43,926 bases of DNA from Anaerolineae bacterium (lineage in GTDB: Bacteria > Chloroflexota > Anaerolineae > Anaerolineales > Villigracilaceae), in assembly GCA_018645405.1 (NCBI GenBank), contig JABGOQ010000202.1, forward strand, positions 1 to 43,926, in the 5' to 3' direction. Both the position numbers and the translations under genes were made by a program. Below, piece after piece: positions 8,393 through 16,600 of the stretch. The notes below the pieces were generated by a model, which saw only the letters and a program-made list of their open reading frames with translations, made no database searches and was not told where the DNA came from. Each line of letters begins with the position of its first letter. Position 1 is the stretch's first letter.

Positions 8393-10858
8393 CTACTCCT
8401 TCACAATATTAACCACCCTCCCCTTAATCACAATTACCTTGCGGGGTGGTTTGTCGCCGAGATACTTCTGTACATTCTCGCTCGCGAGAGCAACCGCCTT
8501 CACCGACTCATCATCCGCATCAACGGCGACTGTGATTTTCTCGCGCACTTTACCATTTACCTGCACAGCCATCTCGATTTCATCCACGACTACGGCAGAT
8601 TCGTCTACTTTGGGCCAGGGTTGGGTGTGAATGGAGTACTCTCCGCCCATCCGTCCCCAGAGTTCTTCAGCGATATGCGGGGCGACAGGGGCGAGCATTA
8701 GTAAGTAGGTTTTGCTGGCTTCGTACCACTCTTCGCTACCAACGGCACCTTCGCGGCGGGCTTTATACATCTCGTTCATTAGCTCCATCAGCGAGGAGAT
8801 GATCGTGTTGAATCCCACGTTCTCGAAGTCGTAGGTGATCGATTTGAGAGCAAGATGAAGTTTACGTCGCAAATCAAGTTTGGTGTCCTCCGAGCAAGTT
8901 GGGGTCACGTTCGTCTCGGCGGCGGTATCGGTGAAAATCGTCCAGACTCGTTTTATCCAACGCACAGTTCCCTCAATCCCCTGAGAATTCCACGGTCCGC
9001 CCATATCCCAGCGAGCGAAAAACATCAGGTAGGCACGTACCACATCTGCACCATATTTCTCAACGAGTGCATCAGGCGCAACCACATTGCCCTTCGATTT
9101 CGACATTTTATCGTGATCTTCGCCCAAAACCATGCCCTGATTTCGCAATTGCGCCATCGGCTCGTTGCCCTTCGTGATGCCCATATCTCGCAACGCCTTG
9201 TGGAAAAATCGGGTGTACATCAGGTGCATCGTGGCATGCTCAATGCCACCCGTGTAGGTGTCTACGGGCATCCAATAATCGTATTCTTTTTGGTCAAATG
9301 GCGCGTCATTATAATCGGGAGAAAGGTAGCGCAGGTGATACCAAGACGAGCACATGAAGGTATCCATTGTGTCGGTTTCTCGGATGGCTTCGCCGCCGCA
9401 CTCTGGACATTCGGTGTGTTTCCAGGTCGGATGCAATTTCAGCGGCGACTCACCGGTGGGCAGCCACTCGACATCTTCGGGCAGCGTGACAGGGAGTTGC
9501 TCTTCGGGGGCGGGATTCCAGCCGCATTTTTCGCAATTTATCATTGGGATGGGGGAGCCCCAATAGCGTTGGCGGGAGATGAGCCAATCGCGCAGTTTAT
9601 AGTTGATGGATTTCTTGCCGGTGCCTTTCTCGGAGATAAACTTGACTGCCTTCGAGAGAGATTCTTTTGCTGAGGTGCCGGTGAGCTGCCCCGAGTTAAC
9701 CATCGTTCCTTTGGCTGGGACAGATTCTTCCATCGTTGCGCCGTCGAGAGCTTCCATACCATCGGGCTGGATGACGACGCGCACTTCGAGATCAAATTTG
9801 CGGGCAAAGGCAAAGTCGCGCTGGTCGTGCGCGGGGACAGCCATAATCGCGCCCGTGCCATAAGACATGAGGACATAATCCGCGATCCAAATCGGGATTT
9901 TTTCATCGTTGACGGGATTAATCGCATACGCGCCAGTAAATACGCCCGTTTTCTCTTTAGTGGTCGATTGCCGATCAATATCCGATTGCCGCGCGGCTTC
10001 ATCTTTATAGACTTCAATTTCTTCTTTTTTATCTTCGGCAGAAATCTCATCTACGAGCGGATGTTCTGGCGATAGCACCATGAAGGTCGCGCCCCAGAGG
10101 GTGTCGGGGCGAGTTGTGAAGACTTCCATATCGTGGTTGCCGATTTCAGTCTTAAAAACGACTGATGCGCCTTCACTTCGTCCGACCCAATTTGTTTGCA
10201 GCGTTTGGACGTGCTCGGGCCAATCAATGCCTTCAAAAGTTTTCAGTTCATCAGCATAATTTGTGGTGCGGAAAAACCACTGATCCAAATCTTTTTTAAT
10301 GACAGGAGTCTCACAGCGTTCGCAATGACGGTCATCGCCCCAAACCTGTTCGCGCGCCAACGTAGTATTACAACTTGGACACCAATCTACGGGCGACATT
10401 TTTCGATAAGCCAATCCATTTTTGTAAAGCTGAATGAAGAACCATTCTGTCCATTTATAATAAGATTCATCGCTGGAGACAGCTTCGCGTTCCCAATCAA
10501 ACATCGCGCCCATAGAGCGGAGTTGTCCACGCATTCGATCGATATTGGCGTAAGTCCACTTTTTCGGGTGGATATTATTCTTAATCGCCGCCCCTTCTGC
10601 GGGGAGACCAAAAGAGTCGAAGCCAATGGGGAAGAGGACGTTGAATCCGTTCATACGTTTATATCTGGCGCGTGAATCGGAGGGAGTCATCGCGTACCAG
10701 TGACCGATGTGTAGATCACCAGAGGGGTAAGGGAGCATTGTCAGCGCGTAATGCTTTTCTTTACTCTCGTCGATTACCGAGCGGTAAAGTTCGTCTGTGT
10801 CCCATTTTTTTTGCCATTTTTTTTCTATTTCGCCGTGATTGTATTCGTCGTTGAACAT
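8393..10858 (-). CDS. leuS: Leucyl-tRNA synthetase
   Basis: An 821-residue class I aminoacyl-tRNA synthetase of normal bacterial LeuRS length. LPYPSGDLHIGHWYAMTP carries the HIGH motif (residues 50-53). The CP1 editing domain has the Thr-rich FTTRPDTLWGATFM and later YGTGAIMAVPAHDQRD with the editing Asp. DHDKMSKSKGNVV carries KMSKS. Zn-type Cys pairs occur in CPSCNTT/CERC and CEKCGW/CPECGG. The C-terminal MAVQVNGKVREKI is the usual tRNA-binding end. It charges tRNA-Leu in the cytoplasm. ATG 10858 is chosen because AGGAG lies 8 nt upstream. The 17 codons before it come from repeat DNA. A T-box leader at about 11071-11358 implies control by uncharged tRNA-Leu. Confidence 0.97.
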   Translation of the reverse strand: MFNDEYNHGEIEKKWQKKWDTDELYRSVIDESKEKHYALTMLPYPSGDLHIGHWYAMTPSDSRARYKRMNGFNVLFPIGFDSFGLPAEGAAIKNNIHPKKWTYANIDRMRGQLRSMGAMFDWEREAVSSDESYYKWTEWFFIQLYKNGLAYRKMSPVDWCPSCNTTLAREQVWGDDRHCERCETPVIKKDLDQWFFRTTNYADELKTFEGIDWPEHVQTLQTNWVGRSEGASVVFKTEIGNHDMEVFTTRPDTLWGATFMVLSPEHPLVDEISAEDKKEEIEVYKDEAARQSDIDRQSTTKEKTGVFTGAYAINPVNDEKIPIWIADYVLMSYGTGAIMAVPAHDQRDFAFARKFDLEVRVVIQPDGMEALDGATMEESVPAKGTMVNSGQLTGTSAKESLSKAVKFISEKGTGKKSINYKLRDWLISRQRYWGSPIPMINCEKCGWNPAPEEQLPVTLPEDVEWLPTGESPLKLHPTWKHTECPECGGEAIRETDTMDTFMCSSWYHLRYLSPDYNDAPFDQKEYDYWMPVDTYTGGIEHATMHLMYTRFFHKALRDMGITKGNEPMAQLRNQGMVLGEDHDKMSKSKGNVVAPDALVEKYGADVVRAYLMFFARWDMGGPWNSQGIEGTVRWIKRVWTIFTDTAAETNVTPTCSEDTKLDLRRKLHLALKSITYDFENVGFNTIISSLMELMNEMYKARREGAVGSEEWYEASKTYLLMLAPVAPHIAEELWGRMGGEYSIHTQPWPKVDESAVVVDEIEMAVQVNGKVREKITVAVDADDESVKAVALASENVQKYLGDKPPRKVIVIKGRVVNIVKE

Positions 10859-10876
10859 GATTTTTCTCCTACTGTT

Positions 10877-10913
10877 TAAAGTTGCAGGTTGCAAATTTAA
10901 GGTTTGCAAGTTG
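10877..10913. repeat. GGTTNNN-type short repeat just upstream of leuS
   Basis: Tandem variants of GGTT/GTTT spaced 6-9 nt apart (plus strand GTTTAAAGTTGCAGGTTGC and so on). The same family occurs in the T-box leader, in copA and in murC. It lies in the leuS 5' UTR immediately before the ribosome binding site. Confidence 0.55.
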
Positions 10914-10942
10914 TTATCGTGATTCTGTTATTTACTGGCAAT

Positions 10943-11047
10943 GAGCGGGGCTAAAGCCACCTGCTCAATAAATGAAAACCCTATCGGGCTGTTTTTTTCA
11001 GTCCAACGGACTTTCATGAACTGAGAGGCGTGGTTTTAGCCCGCACT
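10943..11047. repeat. Imperfect palindromic element, about 40-bp arms, in the leuS 5' UTR
   Basis: The left arm starts GAGCGGGGCTAAAGCCAC and the inverse of the right arm starts GTGCGGGCTAAAACCAC. Similarity continues through CTCA and ATGAAA to about 40 bp each. The centre holds AACCCTATCGGG and TCCAACGGA. It has no coding capacity and lies between the T-box terminator and leuS, so it is transcribed with the leader. Confidence 0.65.
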
Positions 11048-11070
11048 GTATTTGGTTAAAACACAAAATC

Positions 11071-11094
11071 CCTTCATCCACTCAGGGACGAAGG
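11071..11094 (-). terminator. T-box terminator of the leuS leader
   Basis: On the minus strand CCTTCGTCC pairs with GGATGAAGG (9 bp, one G-T) around a 6-nt loop and is followed by GATTTTGTGTTTT. Its 5' strand contains the TCGTCC needed for the alternative antiterminator pairing with the T-box core. Confidence 0.85.
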
Positions 11095-11122
11095 AATTAA
11101 TCTCCGCGGTACCACCCGGCTT

Positions 11123-11146
11123 CGGTTGAAAGTTTCAGGTTGAAGA
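11123..11146. repeat. GGTTGAA-type short repeat inside the T-box leader
   Basis: Plus strand CGGTTGAAAGTTTCAGGTTG lies between stem I and the antiterminator domain. It belongs to the same family as the copies in copA and murC. The linker of a T-box is variable in length, so an insertion here should be tolerated. Confidence 0.5.
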
Positions 11147-11363
11147 GATTTTTAACTCTATGCCTTAAACTTGCAATCGCATCTCAAATCGCTATAACGG
11201 GCGTTTCCCGACATCAACTACTTTGTTTCACTGACGCAGTCTCTCTTTCGAGATAACAAGCGAGTTCGGTCTCCGCGTTCCTGCTAAACGCTGTGATAGG
11301 CTCTCACATTATCACCTATCTCTCTGGCAGGATGACCTACTACTCCTGTTTTGACTTTTAAGA

Positions 11364-11390
11364 TTATTGCGTAATACGTATTGCCTAAGA
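11364..11390. repeat. GTATTGCGTAA-type intergenic repeat, copy 1
   Basis: ATTGCGTAATACGTATTGCC, a short palindromic motif also found near 19811, 37384 and 39665. It lies upstream of the leuS T-box. Confidence 0.5.
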
Positions 11391-11422
11391 AAAAACTTAC
11401 ATTTTATACAATACGTTTTACT

Positions 11423-11452
11423 AAAAGAGCCAGCCCTTCAGCCGGCTCTTTT
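11423..11452 (-). terminator. Terminator after tRNA-Ala(GGC)
   Basis: AAAAGAGCC and GGCTCTTTT form a perfect 9-bp stem with a 12-nt loop. On the minus strand it ends in TTTT and follows the tRNA-Ala genes. The A/T symmetry means it could also act on the plus strand. Confidence 0.75.
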
Positions 11453-11462
11453 ATAAGTCCAG

Positions 11463-11535
11463 TGGACCTAGTGGGACTCGAACCCACGACCTCCTCAATG
11501 CCATTGAGGCGCGCTCCCAACTGCGCCATAGGCCC
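11463..11535 (-). tRNA. tRNA-Ala (anticodon GGC)
   Basis: A 73-nt cloverleaf. The acceptor GGGCCTA pairs with TAGGTCC (one G-T), discriminator A. The D-arm is GCGC..GCGC, the anticodon stem CCTCA/TGAGG has loop ATGGCAT giving anticodon GGC, and the T-arm is GTGGG-TTCGAAT-CCCAC. It reads GCC and GCU. CCA is not encoded. The companion tRNA-Ala(CGC) lies 141 nt upstream. Confidence 0.96.
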
Positions 11536-11676
11536 CCGTTATTTAGTGCAAAGGATTTTACCATAAAGGCGCATCCCGTCAATCATTTTTGTTCGCATTT
11601 TCTAAACACGAAGTTTCTCTAAGAAAAAGACAAAAAGAATAGTTTTTCCTTTGTGTTTTTGTGTTAAAAATGCTTG

Positions 11677-11749
11677 TGGACCTGGCGGGATTCGAACCCG
11701 CGACCTCGTCAGTGCGATTGACGCGCGCTCCCAACTGCGCTACAGGCCC
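11677..11749 (-). tRNA. tRNA-Ala (anticodon CGC)
   Basis: A 73-nt cloverleaf. The acceptor GGGCCTG pairs with CAGGTCC, discriminator A. The anticodon stem CGTCA/TGACG has loop ATCGCAC giving anticodon CGC, which reads GCG. The T-arm is GCGGG-TTCGAAT-CCCGC. CCA is not encoded. Its sequence is close to the adjacent tRNA-Ala(GGC), consistent with tandem duplication and anticodon divergence. Confidence 0.96.
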
Positions 11750-11805
11750 CCGCTTTCAATAAAGCCCCGTGATTTTACCATTCGCTAGGGGGATGTCAAG
11801 ATTTT

Positions 11806-12879
11806 TTATTCATCCTTGGTTTCCTTTGCAATATAAAGAGGACTATCCTGTACTTGCAAAAGTATCTCATCCCAGAAATCTTCTGCATCGCCGTAGGGAT
11901 AGATGCGTAATAATTCTTCGTGTGCTTTTTCAAGATCACCAAGATAAATATAGTCGAGAAGCAAAGGCAAAGCCCCACATTTTGTTGTCTCATCCCATTC
12001 GGCGTAGTCACCAGGTTTTACAGACTCTGCGATTTCGGTGTTATTTTGAATATCTACAATATATTCATCTGGAAAATTAGGGCTTGCAGGAAGATAGCTT
12101 TGCGCATCTGCATCGTAAGCCATGATCACTTTTACAAAAGGAGAGCCTGCGTAGGCACAATATTGATAAGCAAAGAGATCATCGTAGGTGACAAATTCGT
12201 ATATATCGTCCCCGTCAAGGTCTTTAAATTGCCCACCAGCATTGGATTCTGGCTTCTTGAGTAATAGTGTTAGTTTTTCACCAAGGCTATATACTTGAGT
12301 CCCAAAACAGCAATGCGCGCCCCCTGTGTAGGTCTCAATAATTACTTCAGGATAATCATCTCCGTTAATATCGGCACCAGATAATGGTTCAAGAGCGGAG
12401 GCTGTCTCGATGCGGATGCTCTGCACACCCGTTTTCTCGATCAAAACAATATCATCAAAACCCATCGGACTCTCGGAATTATGCCAATAACGGATTCCAT
12501 ATGCGCCGATCAAGAGCTCATCTGCAAGTTGGTAGCTCCCGCCCGGAGAGACTGCAGGTGGCGGGATAGGTTTTTCTTCTTCAACCAGATCATTGGGATT
12601 GATTTCTGGCGTAGCAGATGGGATTGGCGTAGATGTATAAGAAGCTGCCAGTGTTGCGGTCTGTGCGGCAGATTCTGTTTGGGTTGCGGGGATGTTGGGA
12701 GTGGGCGTAAAAAGTAAGGCGAGTGCTGTTTCTGTCAAAATGAGAGATTCTGTCTCCGCAACAGATGTCAATATAACGGGAGCAACTGTTGGGGTCGGGG
12801 GCGATACGGGGGCAAAAAGTCCACAAGCAAGAGATATTAGAATCATGAAAGGCAGAAAAAAATTAACACGCCTTCTCAT
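11806..12879 (-). CDS. Lipoprotein of unknown function with FG-GAP-like segments
   Basis: A 357-residue protein. An N-terminal signal (RRRVNFFLPFMILISLAC) ends in a lipobox with Cys19. A low-complexity Thr/Pro/Ala/Ser linker follows (about 25-95), common in exported Chloroflexota proteins. The globular part has two Asp-rich calcium-loop-like segments, GADINGDDYPEV and KDLDGDDIYEFVTYDD, like FG-GAP/VCBS proteins, plus GGAHCCFG with a vicinal Cys pair. It is probably anchored outside the membrane, and no enzymatic motif is seen. Its ATG overlaps the stop of the upstream TGS/kinase gene by 4 nt (ATGA), so the two are translationally coupled. Confidence 0.8.
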   Translation of the reverse strand: MRRRVNFFLPFMILISLACGLFAPVSPPTPTVAPVILTSVAETESLILTETALALLFTPTPNIPATQTESAAQTATLAASYTSTPIPSATPEINPNDLVEEEKPIPPPAVSPGGSYQLADELLIGAYGIRYWHNSESPMGFDDIVLIEKTGVQSIRIETASALEPLSGADINGDDYPEVIIETYTGGAHCCFGTQVYSLGEKLTLLLKKPESNAGGQFKDLDGDDIYEFVTYDDLFAYQYCAYAGSPFVKVIMAYDADAQSYLPASPNFPDEYIVDIQNNTEIAESVKPGDYAEWDETTKCGALPLLLDYIYLGDLEKAHEELLRIYPYGDAEDFWDEILLQVQDSPLYIAKETKDE

Positions 12880-14591
12880 CTCCTATCCCCTTTCCACCAT
12901 TTAAAGTTTTTCAAAACTGACCCGCCCAAAAACTCTTTTGCTATGGAAATTTCCGGCACAAGATTTGCATCAAGAGGCAAGAACCACTCCAAAAAAGCGA
13001 GGAGACGTTTGGCTTCGATATGCTCCGGCGTGCCATAAGGAACCTGACGCAAGAGCGGCTCGGCAAAGGATTTCAGCGCGGCCAGCTCATAAGCCAGCGC
13101 AGAATTGAACATAAGATCGGCATTTTCCTGATAGGGAAAAATATGCCGTTTTTCACCACGCCGTACCGACTCCCAACGTGAAATGGTGTCTTGAGCGGTG
13201 TAGCCGCGCTCACGCGCATCACGCACAATTCGGCGGATAAGGCGCGTATCGGTCGTGGAAACGCGATTATGACGGTCGAGATTCAATTGCGTTAGCGCGG
13301 AAATATAGATATGAAAAGCCTGCTTACTCAAAGCTTCGGGAATCAGGCGCGGATTCATGCCATGAATCCCCTCGAGAATAATAAGTTGCCCCTCTTGCAG
13401 TTGAACTTCATCACCCGGTTCACTAATGCCCGTCTTAAAATTATAATTTGGCATTTGCACAGATTCACCAGCGATCAATTTCTGGAGATGTTCTGCAATC
13501 AAGGGTAAATTTAATGCTTCCAAAACTTCAAAATCAAGCTCCCCATTTTCATCGCGCGGGTTATTTAATCGGTCTACAAAATAATTATCCAGTTCAAGCG
13601 GAAAAGGTGAAATTCCCCGCGCTAATAATTGCACAGTTAGACGGCGAGAAAAAGTCGTTTTGCCTGAAGAGGAAGGTCCCGCAATCAAGATCAGGCGCAA
13701 ATCATCTCGGCGAGAAGCAATTTCTCTTGCGACAGAAGCGATATGCATTTCATGCAAGGCTTCTGAAACCAGCACAATTTCCTGCTCACGCCCCGCTGCA
13801 ATCGCGTTATTCAACGCGCCCACATTATCAATCCCCAGCTTCATCAGCCAGTCGCCGTATTGTCGAAAGGTGCTGATCAACTGCGGATAATCTCCCATCG
13901 GCAGCAACTCAGTCGGCTTGTGTCGGCGCGGAAAACGCATCACAAAACCGTCCTTACTTTCCTTCAAATCAAACCAGCGCAAATAGCCCGTCGAAGGCAC
14001 CATATAGCCGTGATGATAATCCATGTGGTCGCCGAGCCGATAAAGCGTCAGATAATCTTTTTTACGATGCGCCAAAAGTGTGATCTTATCTTCATGCCCT
14101 AGAGATTTAAAATGTTGGATAGCTTCATCCAGCGGGATTTCTTCTCGGATGAAAGGCGAATCGCTCGCGACTTCAGCTTGCATCCGTTTTTTCAACATCT
14201 CCAACTCTTCAAGAGATAGTGCTTCCCGTCCGCTCACCTGACAATAATACCCCCCCGACCCAACCGAATGATCAATAGTCAGTTTTCCCTTGGGGAAGAG
14301 CTGCTGAAAAATAGACTCGAGCAAAAAAGTGAGCGAGCGACGATATATCCGCGCGCCATCCGCAGTGGAGGTGGTGACAGGTTTAATCGTCGATTCAACT
14401 TGAATCAGATAACGAAACTCACGCAAACCGCCATTAACGATGACGGCAACGATTGGCTCATCTTCATTAATAGCTATTGCTTTAAGAAATTCTTCTGCGC
14501 TTGCCCCACGTGGACCGCGCAAAGTGCGCCCATCATGAAGATGGACTTCTACTGTTTCGCGTGGTTCTGTGATTTGGATTTTATTTTTCAT
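12876..14591 (-). CDS. TGS domain / uridine kinase-like (phosphoribulokinase family) nucleoside kinase
   Basis: A 571-residue fusion. Residues 10-75 form a TGS-like ubiquitin-fold domain (VEVHLHDGRTLRGPRG, as in ThrRS). Residues 75-225 resemble the ThrRS second additional domain (LTIDHSVGSGGYYCQVSGR). From about 300 a P-loop kinase domain begins: LILIAGPSSSGKTTFSRRL (Walker A 305-312), LELDNYFVDR and ILEGIHGMNP, as in uridine kinase and phosphoribulokinase. This is the known TGS-UDK architecture found in many bacteria, presumed to be a nucleoside kinase of unproven substrate. It ends in an ATGA overlap with the downstream lipoprotein gene. A 13-bp palindrome lies upstream. Confidence 0.88.
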   Translation of the reverse strand: MKNKIQITEPRETVEVHLHDGRTLRGPRGASAEEFLKAIAINEDEPIVAVIVNGGLREFRYLIQVESTIKPVTTSTADGARIYRRSLTFLLESIFQQLFPKGKLTIDHSVGSGGYYCQVSGREALSLEELEMLKKRMQAEVASDSPFIREEIPLDEAIQHFKSLGHEDKITLLAHRKKDYLTLYRLGDHMDYHHGYMVPSTGYLRWFDLKESKDGFVMRFPRRHKPTELLPMGDYPQLISTFRQYGDWLMKLGIDNVGALNNAIAAGREQEIVLVSEALHEMHIASVAREIASRRDDLRLILIAGPSSSGKTTFSRRLTVQLLARGISPFPLELDNYFVDRLNNPRDENGELDFEVLEALNLPLIAEHLQKLIAGESVQMPNYNFKTGISEPGDEVQLQEGQLIILEGIHGMNPRLIPEALSKQAFHIYISALTQLNLDRHNRVSTTDTRLIRRIVRDARERGYTAQDTISRWESVRRGEKRHIFPYQENADLMFNSALAYELAALKSFAEPLLRQVPYGTPEHIEAKRLLAFLEWFLPLDANLVPEISIAKEFLGGSVLKNFKWWKGDRR

Positions 14592-14616
14592 GTTTTTTGT
14601 ACCGTATTATCTTTTT

Positions 14617-14670
14617 TTCACCACGGAGACCACTGAGTTTTTAAGTTTTCTCCGTATTCTCCGTGGTGAA
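14617..14670. repeat. Inverted repeat between the panE-like and kinase genes
   Basis: TTCACCACGGAGA at 14617-14629 and its perfect inverse at 14658-14670 enclose 28 nt. Inner sequence also contains a degenerate ACTGAG/CTCCGTATT part. Its purine-rich flanks give no good T-run in the minus direction, so it is probably an interspersed element rather than a terminator. Confidence 0.6.
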
Positions 14671-14706
14671 ATTTTAAGATTTATCAGTCAATCAGGTTCT
14701 TTATGT

Positions 14707-15768
14707 TCAGATTTGCCCCAACAACTTCTCAGGCCTCTTGGCATAACTCTCTACTGAAATTTCACTGCGCGTCATCGCCAACAAAGTTTCATTGAGTAAT
14801 TGATTAATCGGTGTCGGGATTTCGGCTTGTTTCCCGGCACGCACGACCGCACCATTCAGATAATCTGTTTCACTTTTTCCACGTCCCGAATGAAGATCAA
14901 TATGGAAGGAAGGCATTTTGCCACCACGGCCACCACCCAGCTTTTTGGCTGCAAGTGGACGAAGCCAAATAGGCCCCTTTGCTGCTAAAGCCAATAATTT
15001 GACGGGCGTCCCGGGCAAATCAACAACGCTGATTTTTTGTGCGTTCATCACATCAAGAGCTTCACTGAGCATTTGCATCTCAAAGGCATAAAGGCCATTT
15101 CGTGAGAAGATTTCAGCAGGAGACATATCGAGAATAGCAGAGGTCGCATTGCCAACCAGATTGGTCAGCATTTTCGACCATTTCATATCTGCCGCGCGGT
15201 CATATAGTTTGGCATTGAGTAAAGCAACGTTCATCGCTTTAACCAATCGCTCAGCAAGGGGATGCTCATTCGCAACGCCGATGCCGCGTAGTTTTTCAAG
15301 AACAATATCGCCCGCATCACGCCGCCCGATGGCCGAGGTGACTGTGCCTGCAATTACATTTTCGGGCCCAAGAATTTCACCAATAGCAGGCTCATTATCT
15401 ACGCCATTTTGAAGGCAGAGGACGGGAGGCATTTTCTCGGCGAGGGACAATATCCCTTTAAGGGCAGATTCGGTATCATAAGATTTTAGTGCAAAGAGGG
15501 CGATATCAAAGGGACCGTAATCAAGAGCTTTTGCCAGGGAATCGGCAAAAACTAAATCAGCGGCAGGAATCAAATCCGTTGCTGAGGTGTTGCGTCGCTT
15601 ATCTAAACTGAGATCAAGCCGAAGTCCACGTGCGCTTAACGCCTCGACAACATCTGGGCGTTCAACAAAAACGACTTCGTGTCCCGACAGCGCAAGGCTG
15701 CCTCCTATATAAGTCCCGATCGCCCCTGCCCCAAAAGATAGAATTTTTAGGGGGTGATTAGTCATCAT
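14707..15768 (-). CDS. Ketopantoate reductase family protein (PanE/ApbA-like)
   Basis: A 353-residue NADPH-dependent reductase. The Rossmann start is KILSFGAGAIGTYIGGSLALSGHEVVFVER (GxGxxG at about 12-17). ALKSYDT carries the catalytic-type Lys after strand 4, and MKWSKMLTNLVGNATSAI is the second-domain helix with the conserved K-x-x-x-N. The ending GRGKSETDYLNGAVVRAGKQAEIPTPINQLLNETL is typical of the family. PanE converts 2-dehydropantoate to pantoate for CoA synthesis, but many homologues act on other keto acids. The start overlaps the histidine phosphatase gene by 11 nt (GATGATGACTAA), with GGAGAG upstream. Either tandem ATG is possible. Confidence 0.88.
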   Translation of the reverse strand: MMTNHPLKILSFGAGAIGTYIGGSLALSGHEVVFVERPDVVEALSARGLRLDLSLDKRRNTSATDLIPAADLVFADSLAKALDYGPFDIALFALKSYDTESALKGILSLAEKMPPVLCLQNGVDNEPAIGEILGPENVIAGTVTSAIGRRDAGDIVLEKLRGIGVANEHPLAERLVKAMNVALLNAKLYDRAADMKWSKMLTNLVGNATSAILDMSPAEIFSRNGLYAFEMQMLSEALDVMNAQKISVVDLPGTPVKLLALAAKGPIWLRPLAAKKLGGGRGGKMPSFHIDLHSGRGKSETDYLNGAVVRAGKQAEIPTPINQLLNETLLAMTRSEISVESYAKRPEKLLGQI

Positions 15769-16402
15769 CTCTCCAGTGATTTTTGTCGTTTAATCCTTCA
15801 ATATACCAGCGGTGCGAACAGGGCGCATAGCTCAGGCTTGCAAAAGCAGTATTCCCAAAACGGAATTGGGGTCCCTGATAATTGGCGTGGGGAGCAACGC
15901 CAACGATGGCTTTCATGGTCTGGTTGAGAATTGCGCCATGCGAGACAATCAGATATCGACCTGGTGGGCGCATTAGCAAACTTTGGAGGGCATGCCCTGC
16001 GCGGAGGAAGAGTTCCCAATCACCTTCACCATTCCCTGCAAAAACCTGATAAGGGTTCTTAAAACGAGGCTGAGGAAGGAGCCTGCGCCCCTCTTCGTGT
16101 TTCAAACCTGTAACTTTGCCGTTGTGGCGTTCCATCCAGATGGAGTCGAATTCATCAATAGAGAAGCCAAGTCTCTCAGAAAGGATTTCGACTGTTTCAC
16201 GAGTGCGGCTGAGAGGCGATGCAATCACGTAATCAAATTTACGCTTTTCTTCCAGCCAACGTGCGGAGAGGGCATGTACTTGTTCACGTCCGCGCTCGGT
16301 GAGGGGAAAATCGCCTTGTCCCTGAAAATAGCCTTCGGCGTTGCCAATTGATTCGGCATGCCGAAGGAGGGTAATTTTGTATAGATAATTTTTCTTTGCC
16401 AT
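15758..16402 (-). CDS. Histidine phosphatase family protein
   Basis: A 214-residue protein of the phosphoglycerate-mutase-like superfamily. LLRHAESIGNAEGYFQGQGDFPLTERGREQ holds the catalytic Arg-His (RHA here instead of the commoner RHG), followed by ASPLSRTRETVEIL. WMERHNGKVTG gives the acid/base Glu-Arg, and IVSHGAILNQ gives the second His. It would hydrolyse a small phosphate ester, and the substrate is not predictable. It is translationally overlapped with the PanE-like gene downstream, so the two are likely co-transcribed. Confidence 0.9.
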   Translation of the reverse strand: MAKKNYLYKITLLRHAESIGNAEGYFQGQGDFPLTERGREQVHALSARWLEEKRKFDYVIASPLSRTRETVEILSERLGFSIDEFDSIWMERHNGKVTGLKHEEGRRLLPQPRFKNPYQVFAGNGEGDWELFLRAGHALQSLLMRPPGRYLIVSHGAILNQTMKAIVGVAPHANYQGPQFRFGNTAFASLSYAPCSHRWYIEGLNDKNHWRDDD

Positions 16403-16600
16403 AGGGGGCTATTTTATCAGGGTTTCAGAAAAGTATAGAACGAGGCTTGTATTATTTTTATTATTTAGCTTACTCTTCTGTTTACAGACTATTCCTTCTT
16501 TGAAATTGGGTTGTTCTGGTTGGATTTTTTCATCCATCTCGTGCTACAATCATCCCTATATCCGTGATGAAATAAGATAAGATTTTGGAGAGAAGCAACC

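Larger units (their letters stand above)
11071..11358 (-). promoter_or_regulatory. T-box leader controlling leuS
   Basis: On the minus strand the leader contains a stem I region with AGTAGTAGG, CCAGAGAG and a paired GATAGG/CCTATC arm. A specifier-like GAACTC follows (codon CTC, Leu), at about 11266-11271. The T-box core GGGTGGTACCGCGGAG is at 11102-11117, then TTCGTCCC, which can pair with GGG of the core as antiterminator, and an intrinsic terminator. Uncharged tRNA-Leu would bind the specifier and the TGG of the core and favour read-through into leuS. The core and terminator are clear. The specifier assignment is my inference from position and the downstream gene. Confidence 0.85.

Noticed and set aside
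8855..9673. A 272-codon plus-strand open frame
   Set aside because: It is antisense to leuS, whose protein carries all family motifs, and the frame has no recognisable domain.
14617..14670. The inverted repeat as a terminator for the panE-like gene
   Set aside because: In the minus direction the stem is followed by A-rich, not T-rich, sequence, so I list it as a repeat.
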